A DNA stretch of 64,000 nt from Poecilobothrus nobilitatus (lineage: Eukaryota; Arthropoda; Insecta; Diptera; Dolichopodidae). Location of the stretch: positions 8,184,001 through 8,248,000 of the forward strand of contig OX352774.1 in assembly GCA_947095535.1 (NCBI GenBank). The letters are read 5' to 3'. The notes below the pieces were generated by a model, which made no database searches, had not been told where the DNA came from, and saw only the letters and a program-made list of their open reading frames with translations. Each line of letters starts with the position of its first letter. The first letter of the stretch is position 1. Of this stretch, positions 45,420 to 58,100 are shown piece after piece. A program made the translations under genes and the position numbers.

Positions 45420-48160
45420 AGCATATTCTTAACAAGGAAACTAGACGATTGGGAATAGGCAAGAGTAATTTACTCTGTAGCATTATGGTTTATTACATAC
45501 TTATGTGTATTAAAATATAAATAACAAAAACAGAATAAAGAATAAAGTTTGGTGCACCGAAACTGAAAGTTTGTATTAAAGTTAAAAGTTCCGTTAATTT
45601 TTAGTGTAGGTTGCTATAACTACTTTTGAACTTGTATTTTCTTGCTATCTTCCCATAAAATCAAATTATTTGAAACATATGGTACATATTGTACTTAAGC
45701 TGCTATTGTATCGTATATAATTAAAATGCATTTTCCACCTTATCGAATTAGATTTTTTAAAAACTTTCTATTTTATAGAATATTAAATCTACATACATAA
45801 AGTACATAGATATTTTTATAATACCTGTCTAAAAAAAATATTAATTTTGGTCTATTTAGTAAATATAGGTAAATGATGGTAAATCCATTCAGCCAAAATA
45901 CACGGTTCTGCGTGCAGAACATTTTACTCTTCGTTTCACATCCTCTTTCATATAAACTAATTTTATTGTGAGAATATTTTGTATTGAGAAAAAGAGAATT
46001 GTTCAACCAAAATTTTACTTTCGCCACTGAATTCATTTACTAATACAAACAAAAAAAAATTTTGTTTTTGTTTTTCATTATTTATAAATTTTTGAACTGC
46101 GCGTATCGTGAAAAAAAAAAATTTGCGGTGTTAAATATTGATAAAAGACAACATAAAATTAAGTTTAGCATTAGTTTTTGTTTATATTTGTTTACACTTT
46201 AAATTTGTATTATAAAAAAATAAAAGTAAATAAATATTTTTGGATTATATTAAATATATAAAGTATATTGTAATTGATAAAATATAAAGTTTAGTTAGTT
46301 AAATAATGAGTGATATAACTGACAATTGGCTCTAAGGAACAGGCATTAAAATTAATTAAAGAATTGCAGAAATATTGATGTTAGTTCAGTCCACTAGAAT
46401 CTAGATATTAATTTTTTTACTAATAAATCTAAACGGATTATACGTACCTAAATCTAAATCTAAAAAATTAACAATTTTATTTACAGAACAATTATTTTTA
46501 TTTTTTTTTTATTTTATACACATAAATTTTCATATTTATAAAAAACAACAAAAACTTTCCGGTTTTTAGACAAGCGATTAAACATTCTCTAGTATCTAAT
46601 GTTCAATACTCGAATGAATAGAATTTCACACATACATTGACAAGTGCAGAAATTGGTAAATATACTCGTGTAAAACCGAGCATTCGACGTGATTGCAAAC
46701 CCGTGTGGTTTGGTGCATTGGATTACAAATTATTTCATAATAGACTTTCTATAATTAAACTGATAAAAAAATTAGTTAAATAAAATTCAAAAAATATTAG
46801 ATGTTAAATTTACCAAAATAATTTCAAACATTTTTACTATTATTTAAAAAATGGCGCGAAAATAATATAACTACTACTTACTTATACTTAACATTTAACA
46901 AACGTAGAACAAATTTCAGATGACACATTTATTATTATATGAATTATGTACAGGTACATATAATTGAAGTTACGTTTTGTTGAAAGATTAGTTTAATAAA
47001 GCTATAAAATTATTTAAAAATCTATAGATTTTCTTCGAAGTTGTTATCTATAAGATATTCAAAGTAATGTAAATACATATATGTATCTAAATCTAGATAT
47101 AAAGTAGAAAATGCCTTTAAATAATAAATAAAATATTATCATATCAACTTAAATCCCTTAAACACCTTAAATTAACTAAGTGTATTTTTTAGAAACACTC
47201 TTTAGAGTTAAATATTAAATATTAGGTAGGTATATGTATTTAAAAATTAAATAATTTTAAAATTTCTTATAGTCGCGTAAGAAAATGTTTGTCATATGCT
47301 CCATTTTATCGTAATCGACTTTTTGAGTACATTTTATATTTTTTTGGGATATTCTTTTCAATGGTTCAGTTCATGTAGCTCTAACATGTACAGTTTTTCG
47401 AACATAGTTATTTTTTTTGTCATATACATATACCTATATTATATATATACCTATTATATATATAATTCTTTTTCTTTCAAATTTTCAAAACTAAGTAGAT
47501 AGTTTTCTTTAAAACATATTTCGTTACATACAATAAACAATTTTTGACTCGACTATTTTTTGATAGAACTTATTAATCATTAACTAGATTGAACTATAGA
47601 GCTTACCACAAAAGCCAAGGTTTAAGGGTTGGACTTCTTCTTAATTAACATTTGCCAGATATAAGTATTACTGACCCCATTAAAACCACTCGACGATGAA
47701 ATACATTTACCTATAATTAATTTGCCGAAATTATAATATCTTACCAAAAAATAGTTATTTCATTATTCGAAATTGATAGATTGAACATAAAAACAACAAA
47801 AAAAACTAACAAAATAGTCAATATTAAATATTTGAAAAGGTTTTTATCAATTTTTTTTTTACTTTGCTACATTAACTATAAAATTTTTAATATGTAACAA
47901 AACTACTTATCATAATATTATTACATATAAGTAGGTATACATATACAATGCCAATATAACGTATATATAGATATATACTAATAATAAAATAACTAATAAG
48001 TTACGTATTTATCAATATACATACTAGAAATAATTTTTTTCGTATTTTATTATAACCACATCAAGGTCGCGTTCGCGATATCAAAAAAATAATAACAAAT
48101 AAAACAAAACAAAAAAAATGATATAAATAAATAATACATATATGTCAATTATTATAATAT
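45420..48160. other. Intronic stretch without recognised features
   Basis: A+T-rich sequence, with the usual A/T runs. Open frames at 45773-46036 (reverse) and 47296-47502 show no recognisable domain. No mobile element ends were identified. Confidence 0.45.
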
Positions 48161-48165
48161 TATCG

Positions 48166-48188
48166 TATATATATATATATATATATAC
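48166..48188 (+). repeat. TA microsatellite
   Basis: An uninterrupted TA dinucleotide run of about 23 bases. Confidence 0.9.
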
Positions 48189-48366
48189 TAACTACTACAG
48201 TGATAGATAAAATTTGTTTAAACATTTTAATTTTCTGATTTGTATCTCTTTTATTTTTGAAATTTTTTGCTAACTACTGAAAAAAAAGATAAAAGCAATT
48301 ATAATATAATCAAATATGACATAATTCCAATTTTGACAAAATGTTTCCGATTTAATCGGGTTAAAG

Positions 48367-48564
48367 CAGAGTTGTAAATAAGCGAACTCATTTAGCAAAC
48401 TCAACTCATCTTTCAACTAAATGTTTAGGTCTTAGCGCAATTCAATAAGCAAGGTCTAAGCGCATGTACACAGCTCAAGATCTTAAGCAGATTCAATGTT
48501 GGGCAGACTCAAAATTTGAGTTGAGCGATGAGTTATGTCGAAATTTGAATTTTTTACAAGCCTG
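48367..48564. mobile_element. 198-bp hAT-like MITE with imperfect 8-bp target duplication
   Basis: The left end CAGAGTTGTAAATAAG and the reverse of the right end CAGGCTTGTAAAAAAT share 10 of the first 12 bases. AACTCAACTCATC and its counterpart recur further in. The flanks GGTTAAAG (48359-48366) and ACTTAAAG (48565-48572) agree at 6 of 8 positions, as expected of a decayed hAT 8-bp duplication. There is no coding capacity. The assignment rests on CAG-type ends and the 8-bp flanks. Confidence 0.65.
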
Positions 48565-48574
48565 ACTTAAAGTA

Positions 48575-50700
48575 TCAACATATTAGATTTTGATCTTAAT
48601 TTTTGACAAAAAACAAAAAAAAAAAACTCCTTAATTATGGCAATATTTTTTTCAGAGTTAGGAAAATTTTCAATTAATATATTTATTTCATCAAAAATTA
48701 ATCGAATGTTGTAGTGTTTAAAACACCAGCACCTTGTAAAGTCATTTGTGAACATATCGTCAATGTAAATCAAAATCCCAGGTTTTGTTTTATTACTTAT
48801 AATTATAAGTATTATTTAAGCGTAATATAATAGTACTTAAAATAGTATTTAAGCACAATAATAAAGTAAACTAATTATTTTTCCAACTAATATATAAACT
48901 TAAGTTGTATAAAATATTTTTAACATTCATATAACATCATTCAAAATAAGAATATGAGTTCGAAATTAAGAAAATTTTAAATGTCACTAAAAGATTAATG
49001 ATTCAAAAATAATATAAAATGTTAAAACTGTCACCATAGATACCATTATTTTGAGCTCACAAATTGTTTACATTCATAACTAATATGAAAAAAAAAAAAT
49101 TAATGAATACAATTTATTTTTTGTCACTGTGTATACATAATGTATATCGATAGTTATTACAATACATTATATATATAAACAACTGCTAACATAATAATAA
49201 TATATTCATATGATCGCATAGTTTTGTTTTTTTTTTTATTTTTGTTTTTTGATTTAATTTTAACTAAAAAAAAATATAGTGATGGGTTGTTTATATTGAT
49301 TAAGAAAAAAAAAAATAAAAATGATTTTGATGAAGTATCAAAAAACATAAATTTAACAAAACAAAAAAAAGAAAAGTGAAAAAATATATTATTTAAATAC
49401 TATTAAAAAATAAACTAAATATTAATACATAGAAATACAAAGTTGTATAATTTAGTAGATAAATAAAAGCCTATAATAGCAAGCATTGCAAAAAAGAAAA
49501 TATTTTATGCGTTTCTGAGACAATGACTTTTTTTTTTATCTGTTTTAGTTTTATGTTGTTTAGTTTTTACTTACTTATGTATAATTTTTCTTTTTAATTT
49601 TTGTTTTTTTAAATTCTTTTCTTTTACATAATTTTGTATACATAATATCATCATCATCATTATCATAAAATCTGAATTTCATTGTGTTTTTTTTGCTATT
49701 TTATTTTTTATTTATTTGTTTATATTAATTGCATATCACAATATTATCCTATGTTACTAAATCATCAGCTACTAAAGGATATTATAGGTCGAATACTTTA
49801 CACTAATTTATTTATTTTGTTTATAGTATATATATATATATGTATTATACATTTACACTATACATATTTTGTAGCAAGAGTTTTTTTTTTTTTTTTTTAA
49901 ATGTTTAAATTTTTTTTTTAATATTACATACTTGTAGGGGTTTTTATCTCCTTTCTGTTACACATAAGGACAAATCTTCATTTTTGGTTTCAATGATATA
50001 AAATCGAAGATCGAAATCAGTATAGTATAAAAGAATGCTACATACAGATTGAACAATTAGTAAATGTTTTATTGTTAATTATTTCAATCAGGGGTTAGGG
50101 TATATATTAACTATATCATAAATTTTTACAAAAGAAAGTACACTAAAATTTTAAGTTAAAAAAGTATTTCTTTCAAAGAAATACAAAAGGTAGGTTGAAG
50201 ATACAGCAAAAGACGAATAAAAAAAATTTACTACGACTAAAGCTAAATTTCAACATGGATTTGATTTTAAAAACTTCAAGTTTGAGTGTTTAACTTTATA
50301 AATTACAATATAGAAAACTATTAATATTTTAAGCGTCATGCTAACTTAATGTATGAACTTTTAGTAGCAAATATGATACCATAATACCAATTAATAATTA
50401 AATTGTTGTTTGCTGTCATTTCTCGGAAAAATATTCAGTTATACAATTGTCCAAATTTATTATACAGTCTCATACTTAAGTCATTAGATAAAAGTGAATA
50501 AGAAAAGTTTCCTCAAAAGTATTAAACGTTGAGTTAATGTATGTATAGTAAAACTCAGAGTTTCCCATTTGAAGAAAGAAGAAGATAAAGATATTAAAGT
50601 TATACAAATTATAATGCGGTAATAAATTATTTTAGATATGTGTTTGACTTTTTCTAGTCAGAATAAAATTTAAATAATAGTTTTAATTTTTAATATCTCC
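48575..50700. other. Intronic stretch with microsatellites
   Basis: Poly(A)/(T) runs near 48608-48626 and 49880-49898, an ATC run near 49647-49662 and TA-rich microsatellites. No gene is recognised; open frames here are composition-driven. Confidence 0.45.
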
Positions 50701-50708
50701 ATAGAAAG

Positions 50709-50769
50709 GTAACTATTCTTACACCTAGGTTTATAACAAGTCGCATGGCCCAGGTGTAAAGATAGTTAT
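50709..50769. repeat. Isolated hairpin, 19-bp stem
   Basis: AACTATTCTTACACCTAGG (50711-50729) and CCCAGGTGTAAAGATAGTT (50749-50767) pair at 16 of 19 positions by Watson-Crick rules, plus one G-T. The loop is about 19 bases. This is near the small end of a microRNA precursor, but no conserved mature sequence is recognised. It could equally be a tiny MITE. Confidence 0.5.
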
Positions 50770-51169
50770 TTATTCCCCTACAAAACAACAAAAACAAAAG
50801 ATTCATAAATGTTGTAGAATTTTCAGATTGTGGATATTAATTAAATACGTCTTTTATTGTTTTACTGATAAAAACCTATCTTAAATATTTTAATTTTACT
50901 ACTTCCCACAATCATTATTTTGAGTGTTAATGAACTTTATTAGATGATAAAATTATTATAAATTTGGTTTAATAATTTATATTGATAATTACTTATCTAA
51001 AATTAATAACTCTTCTATACATTTTTAAAAATATTATTTATAGCTAATGATAATTTTATGTTTTGATAGCTAATGATTCTGGGAGCCTATAGAAAGAACT
51101 AAACTATCATTTTGTTTTTTTTTTTTTGCTAACAGTCTTGTCATAGGGAAACACAAAATAAGAGTAACA

Positions 51170-51650
51170 CTATTAAAAATAGACAGGAAAACTATAGCAG
51201 CAAACTATGGAGTATAAAATCTAGACTAAGGGAATCTAAGGAGCTTCTGGGAAACTATAACTGGAAATGATATGAAATAAAAAATCATAGAATCCAGTAA
51301 AAATAAAATGAGAATTCTAACTTGTCGGAACACTGTCGGCTAAAGAAACACTTAAAGAAAATTAGAATAGAAAATGATGATGCATGGCGATTCTATCACA
51401 AAGAAGAAGAGATTTTAGGAGAAATATTTAAAAACTGCGAAACTTTACTCCAAGGAAGATATGTGTATCTAGGAGCGTATTGCTTTGCAGATGATAAACT
51501 TCCAGCACTTAACTCTACACACATTTTTACTTCTTAGAGATAGTAGAGCTAACCACAACAAAGTAATGGGGGAGCAAGATATACATCAAAATGTTGCAAT
51601 GTCATTTATAACCCTCAAATAATAATCTAATCTAATTTAATCTTCTGACA
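51170..51650 (+). pseudogene. Third-family non-LTR retrotransposon tail
   Basis: NKMRILT, then after a frameshift near 51330 HCRLKKHLKKIRIENDDAWR and FYHKEEEILGEIFKNCETLL, then YVYLGAYCF, ending at a stop near 51535. This fits the LTGHCRLKKHLxKxGIxxDDxCRFCxEEEExxEHILxxCxxL pattern of Jockey-type C-termini. The zinc-binding Cys positions of that motif are mostly lost (W and Y replace them), so the copy is decayed. The untranslated region ends in TAATCTAATCTAATTTAATC, a short tandem terminus. Confidence 0.75.
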
Positions 51651-51784
51651 CTCTCTAAACAGTTGGCGTTAGGTTCTGTATTTATAAAGTTAAAAAAACA
51701 CTGATCTGACGGTTAAACAACAAGCACTGCTGGACGAAAAGATTACAATTTTATTGAAATTAATAAACGTTATTCTAATATAGA

Positions 51785-52500
51785 CTAGAAAATCCCCTGT
51801 GCAATTGCACAATTTCTATAGATTCAAAAACATTTGCGGTATCATACTGACTCCCTTAATAAACTACCTAAAAATTTCATTTTTACATCAACCCCATTAA
51901 AAAAATGTTGAAATCACTTACTTACTTGTAATAGAAAAAAAACATAAAACAAATCTAAACACATAAAATTAAAAATGTTAGGTACAGTTTATTAATTTTT
52001 TCTCGCCGTTTTTTCGTGCCGGTAATTTATGACAGTTTTTTAATCATTGAGAAAAAATGGTCCAAGCTAAAAACACATTCAGGGTAAAAGTTTGTGCCGT
52101 TATCTCAAAAATTGTTTGAAACACATGTATAAAGTGCACAATAAAAACCGGCGAAAAACCAACCAACACCAACCGCTACGACATTTTTTTTTTTTTGTTA
52201 CATTTAAAACAATACCAATAATCGAAATAATTTTAATATTTGTTAAAATTTTACCAGACTCTCTATTTTTCTTTAGTTTTAAAAAAATTTTTTATGTCGA
52301 TGAAAAACAGTTGTTTTCGCCGCGAAATTACTTTAATTACCAAAACTACTTTCAAGTCTTTTGCGTTTATTTTTTTTTGCTTGAAAAAAATTTGCTGAAT
52401 TTATTTTATTTAAATGTACTTTGGAAGAGGTCTTTGGTATATTTAATAAAAGATTCATGTCTCTGATAATGTAATTTCATAAATTTTCGGGGTCTTTTTT
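51785..52500 (+). repeat. Older, diverged unit of the 52-54 kb tandem array (tentative)
   Basis: Near its left edge lies a 14-bp perfect palindrome TGTGCAATTGCACA (51798-51811). The segment carries words also found in the two later units: CAAAACTACTTT near 52341, AAATTTGCTGAATTTATTTT near 52388, and TTCATGTCTCTGATAATG at 52452-52469. Similarity is patchy, so the unit relationship is tentative. Confidence 0.4.
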
Positions 52501-53308
52501 TTTGTGACGGTCGTTTTCGACTGCTTTTTAATTTATTTAATGGTCTAATAATAAATTAGTACAAAATTATGAATCTATTGTGAGAGAAGGCTTCTAAAAT
52601 GATATTTTCTATGTTATTTTTTTCTTTTTTTTTTAAGAAAAATATCCATTTCTATAATATTTAGTAAGTTTCTGATTTCTGTTATGAAATATAATTAGCT
52701 AACTCTGCCGAATTTTATATTAATAAAAAAAATTCGAATATTTTATGTTATATCAAAAATTCAGCTTAAAAAATCAAAATTCCAACCTAAATAAACAAAA
52801 CTACTTTAAAGTCTGTTGCGAAGCTTTTACCAGCTTTTATAATAGTGAAAACAAAATCAAGAATAAAATTGGCCTATTATTTTTTTCTTATAAATATAAG
52901 GCTTACTACAAACTTTGCTCTTTTCACTTTCAGGTGTTTTAATTTTATTAAGAGTATTTTTATTTTTTTCAAAACAAAGAATCATTTGAAAACTGTCAAC
53001 AGAAGATTAATAAAATAATTTATTTTTAATTTACCGCTGCGACCAGTTCATAATGGATGTGGCGGTCAAATTTAAAAATTAAAAATTTGCTTTAAATTTT
53101 GTGTCGAAAGTACTTTTTAAAAAGTAAAAGTTTGTGTCTCTGATAAGACTTTTAGTCGAAGATTTGTGTCTCTGATAATAAAATTTTAAATTATTAAATA
53201 AATAATACAGAAATATCATCATTGCCAGTTTAGTTTACATTCAGTGTGAGCAGAAATTATATATATAGTGTGAGTAGTTTATTATAGAAATAAAATATTT
53301 TTTTTTAC

Positions 53309-53332
53309 ATGTTGGCAAGGTCTCGCCAACAT
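53309..53332. repeat. Terminal hairpin of tandem unit 1
   Basis: ATGTTGGC (53309-53316) pairs perfectly with GCCAACAT (53325-53332) around an 8-base loop AAGGTCTC, and CTTGTGT follows. The identical structure and loop recur in unit 2 at 54286-54309. Confidence 0.85.
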
Positions 53333-54285
53333 CTTGTGTGAATTGGTAATTATTGTCTTATTATCAGAAATTCAATCATTAATTCCAGGTTAATCTGATC
53401 TGATTAATAAATCTTATTTTTTTCCATGGCTAACAATATTATTAATGGTCTAATAATAAATGAGTACAAAATTATGAATCTTTTGTGAGAGAAGGCTTCT
53501 AAAATGATATTTTCTATGTTATTTTTTTCTTTTTTTTTTTAAGAAAAATATCCGTTTCTATAATATTTAGTAAGTTTCTGACTTCTGTTATGAAATATAA
53601 ATATTTAAGTCTGCCGAATTTTATATTAATAAAAAAATTTCGAATATTTTATGTTATACCAGTTCTACCGAAAATTTAGCTTAAAAATCTAAATTTCACC
53701 TAAATAAACAAAACTATTTTAAAGTATGTTATGAAGCTTTTACCAGCTTTTATACTAATGAAAACAAAATCAAGAATAAAATCGGCCTATTATTTTTTTC
53801 TTATAAATATGAGGTTTACTATAAACTTTGCTCACTCTCACTTTTTCACTTTCAGGCGTTTTAATTTTATTAAGAGTACCTATTTTTATTTTTTTTTTCC
53901 AAAACAAATATTGAAAACGCCAACAGAAGATTAATAACAATAATTTATTTTTAATTTACCGCTGCGACCAGTTCATAACGGACGTGGCGGTCAAATTTAA
54001 AAATTAAAAATTTGCTGAATTTATTTATTTTTTAAGTATGTACTTTTCCTTTTTTGACTGTACTCACTTTTAATAAACGGTTTGTGTCTCTGGTAATAAT
54101 ATTTACTAAATTTATTTATATTTTTAATGAACGGTTTGTGTCTCTTGATAATACTTTGAGTTAAATATTCGTGTCTCTGGTAATAAAATTTTAAATTATT
54201 AAATAAATATACAGAAATATCATTGCCAGTTTAGTTTACATTTAGTGTGAGTGTTTTATTATAGATATAAAATATATTTTTTTAC

Positions 54286-54309
54286 ATGTTGGCAAGGTCT
54301 CGCCAACAT
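54286..54309. repeat. Terminal hairpin of tandem unit 2
   Basis: The stem, loop and following CTTGTGT are identical to 53309-53339, although the surrounding unit sequence has diverged. That suggests the structure matters, or did when the unit was mobile. Confidence 0.85.
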
Positions 54310-54768
54310 CTTGTGTATTATATTATAGATTTTGCTTAATATAAAATGGATATAATAAAATGTATGTACATACATACATATTTTATTTTCTAATCAAAAA
54401 CGAAAATTTATTATTTTCTAAACTTAGGTTTTATACATAATTTTTTGGCGAAATAATATGAGGCTTTGTTTTCCTCCTTTTTTCTTTTTTTTTCCGAATT
54501 TTATGTTTCTATACAATATATGCTATTGCTATACATATAATTTGAAATTTGAATATGAATGATATACAAAATATGTAGTTATAGAGCTACGTAGTGTTAG
54601 GTATCTATAGCTATACATATTTTTTGTTTTATTTTGTTTTTCATGTTTCTATACTATACGCTATTGCTATACATGTAGTTTGATATGAATAGTATAGATA
54701 TATATTTATAAGTAGCCATGTAATGTTTTATTTGTTAATTATTTATCTACATATTTTTTGTTTTGTTA

Positions 54769-55195
54769 GGTCCCTTCACAAGACAAATTAAATTTTAATA
54801 AGTTAACTTATTATCTTCTAGGTTTGTCTCGTAAGTGTGTTTTTTGCAGAAAAAATTATTATTTATTATTATTTGACAAGTATAATACTGATTTTGACTT
54901 TTGTAGTTGTCAAATGAAAATAATACTTAAATTATTTTTTAATAAGTTATTTGAAAAACTAGCAGTTCAGGCTTATTATTTTTTAATAAGCGAGAAATTT
55001 TTAATACGTTCGTTTATATCATTCGTTCCAAAAGTGTAGCAAACGTTTTATTATAGTTGAGTAATTTTTAGAGTTCTCTGATTGGTTGAGAATAAACGAA
55101 CGGAACGAACGAATTGGTTGGTTCTTATAAACGAACGGAATGAAAACTGTCAAAAATAATAAGTTAACTTATTAAAATTTAATTGTGAAGGGACC
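54769..55195. mobile_element. 427-bp MITE with ~40-bp inverted ends
   Basis: The left end is GGTCCCTTCACAAGACAAAT then TAAATTTTAATAAGTTAACT. The right end in reverse is GGTCCCTTCACAATTAAATT then TTAATAAGTTAACTTATTAT, differing mainly by a short insertion (GACAA) on the left. Inside, GTTCGTTTATATCATTCGTTCC (split as GTTCGTTTATATC and ATTCGTTCC) opposes AAACGAACGGAACGAACG, a second inverted pair. No transposase. The target duplication is unclear. Confidence 0.75.
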
Positions 55196-55199
55196 TTTT

Positions 55200-58100
55200 A
55201 TGTTTCTTTTTTTTTTTCTGTTTTGTGTAAAGACTAAAGAATGAATGTGAATATAATATGTAAGTATTAGATGTATGATGTACAGTTGTGTACATTGAAA
55301 ATTGTATGAGGTTTTTTGAGTTACAGACAAATTGTGTATGAAAGTACATTTTGTAAAAATAAAAGCTAAAAAATGTGTGCATTGTATATAAAAATTTGCT
55401 ATTATTGGAATGAGTGTTCCTAATTATTCTAATAAAAATTCCTCGCTTCCATTGAGGTATGTAATATAATATAGTTTGTTTTTTTGTTTTAAAAATTGAA
55501 TTGAATTGTAAACCAGTAAAAAACAAGTACATATGTATGTATATATTTATGAAATTTTTTTAAGAATAAAATTTAAGGGTAGATTTTTAAAATTTATAAT
55601 AAATGTACAAAATAATTTTTATGCAATTCACAAAATTATTTGTTGAAGTTTGCATCAAAATTAATATTATGATACATATGTACATATATTATTTATGCAT
55701 CACCAATTCAATAATATTGCACTTTTTTCATTCCAATCAAACATTTTTTTTCTTAAAAATCTATTAAGAATTAGAAATCTATCTGATTGGTGAAAATAGA
55801 AGTATTCGAAAATAACTGTTCAATAAGAGGTCTATTTATGTATTAATTAAAATATGTGACAAAGTTCAAACCATACTAGAAAATATTTCGCCAGTCCTTA
55901 AATTTTATTTTTAATAAAATTTCAAACTTACTCGTACTCATCAATTCGTACTTTTTAATGACGGACCTACTAATAAAATTTCACAATTAAAATAAATTCC
56001 CAGTGCCCTGTAGAATATACTGCCATTGGAAATTTGGAGTTATTTGAAATTGAAAAATAACCTCAAAAAAATATTTTTTCAAAAACTAAATCTAATAAAA
56101 TATAAAAATACTAATTTATTTAATTAATTTTTTTACTTTTTTTGCGAAAAGATAGCAGAAAATCATTGGAAGACGCTTTAGAGGAGTGAAATAAGTACGA
56201 TTTCTCAAATAAGCGTATGGAAATTTTTTAATCTACTGGAATTATCTCGATTTTTAAAAGATATTTAGTACTATGATATTATGTTTAGGAAAGCGAAAAT
56301 TATGAGGTTAAGCAATAAAAATTAGTCTTTTAATGACTTTTGTATATTGTATGTACAATCATCGTTCTACTGATTTTAAGAAACACTTGTAGTGGGAACT
56401 GGTTTCTAATTAGCTTTTTCTAAATTTTTTTCTTGTCGAATTGATTTATTCTGTTTACATCTTCCTTCAAAAATTTTGTTTTTTTTTTGGAAAACATCGA
56501 AAGTCACTCAAACGAACTGCACTAGATTTCTCTGGGTAGTGCTGGATTTTAACAGTTGTGGTTAAATTTTGGATATCATTTTTGGTTTTGCCGCCTGTAA
56601 AACAAATTTTTAGAATGGATCCTTTAAATAATATGATATAGTGTACAGTTGGTTTTTACAATAAGAATGTGGGAAGGATCCTTTTGAAATTAGATTTGGG
56701 GATATTATCGAAACTTCATAATTTATTTTTACTTGTAGGTTTTATTTTTCCAAACAGTTTAGATGAAATCATTCAAAATTATCATTGATTTGATTACTGT
56801 GACAGATATATGAATGTTATTCTACTCTGACAAATGTTTGTTTCTTGTTTGTTTTAATAAATTTGATTCCAGTAAATAAGTAAATAGGTTAAAATCAAAA
56901 ATTCATATTATATAAAATTAAAATTTTATGCAAATTATATACACTAAATAATTTTATAAACAAATATTATTATTTTATTATTATTTTTATATTTTTTTAT
57001 CATATCCTTATGTAAAAAAAAAAAAAAGAAATTAAGATATGTATAGAAAAGGATCATCATCATCATCATTATAATCATTTGTTGTACATCTAAGTGTATA
57101 TATATATGTATGTTAGACATCCAGTAACAATGTAGAATTATGGAAGGAATTTAGTAAACAAATATTTTTTTATTTATTTATATTATGTTTTTTTTTATGA
57201 ATGTGTGTAGGTATATAATATATAGGTTTATTTCAATTTAGTTTTATATATAGAATGGCGCCATTTTGTTTTATAAGTTATATATAATATATACATAAGT
57301 ATATATGTATATATTTATTATATATTGTTTGATGCATGCGAAATAAAATAAAAAAATAAAATAATATACCTAATAAATACTTTGATTAAAATCCTTCAAA
57401 AGAATTATTTTATTTTTATAATATTTGGATATCATATTTTTAGTAAAATTTTAAAATATTAACAGACGTTGCCCCGTTACGTAATTTTTGAATATTTCTT
57501 AAGATACGGCCAATAATTTTCTTTTAAAAACTTAAAAATTTTTTTTGAAAGTGTTGTCATCCTCATCGGTCGCCATCAGTTCTTTCAATTAATTATGTAA
57601 ATATGTATTTTCATTTTTCATTTTGCGAAAATCTAGTCTATAACCATATGGATTTCTTATTATCACTCTCTTGATCACATATAATTATGCCATCCTTTTG
57701 AATTATCTTAAACATCATCAAATTTGATTGCTTATAAACCTGAACGATTCATTTTGATTTTTTGAATTTGAATTGAATTTAGTTTCTAAATGAATATGAT
57801 ATTAATGTATTGATTTATAATCAGTAATGGGTTAAAAAAAAAAAAAAAGGATCCAATAAATATTTATAAAACAATTTATTTTATTAAAAGGACTGATAAA
57901 TATATATAATAATTTACAACTAAAATTACCTTAGTTTTTTCCTGTTTTATTAAATTTTTATTTCGTATTAAATATTAAGAATAATACAAACATTTATTTC
58001 TTTTTTTGTGTTAATTTACTTATTGTAAATTGTTATCCTATATCCATTATTATTATTTTTTTTTTCTATTTTTAAATTTTTATTTTAGTGAGTACCTTAC

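Larger units (their letters stand above)
52530..54318 (+). repeat. ~0.9-kb tandem duplication ending in identical hairpins
   Basis: Units start TTAATGGTCTAATAATAAAT near 52538 and again near 53442, and run in parallel to the end. Each carries CTTTTACCAGCTTTTATA, TTTACCGCTGCGACCAGTTC, copies of TTTGTGTCTCTGATAATA, AATATCATTGCCAGTTTAGT (the first unit has an inserted CATCATTG variant) and a terminal hairpin. The units differ by scattered substitutions and small indels, so the duplication is not recent. Short open frames inside (Lys/Phe/Tyr-rich) are paralleled in both units but not conserved in frame. A rolling-circle (Helitron-type) origin is possible. Confidence 0.8.

Noticed and set aside
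52092..52466. 124-codon open frame in the tandem-repeat region
   Set aside because: The corresponding frame is not kept in the parallel units, so it is unlikely to be coding.
55179..55532. 117-codon reverse-strand open frame
   Set aside because: It overlaps the end of the 54.8-kb MITE, is Tyr/Phe/His-rich and ends in a poly-Lys run from poly(A); no domain recognised.
57257..57266. TGGCGCCA as an end of the 36.6-kb element family
   Set aside because: Only the 8-bp palindrome matches; the next bases do not continue into the terminal repeat.
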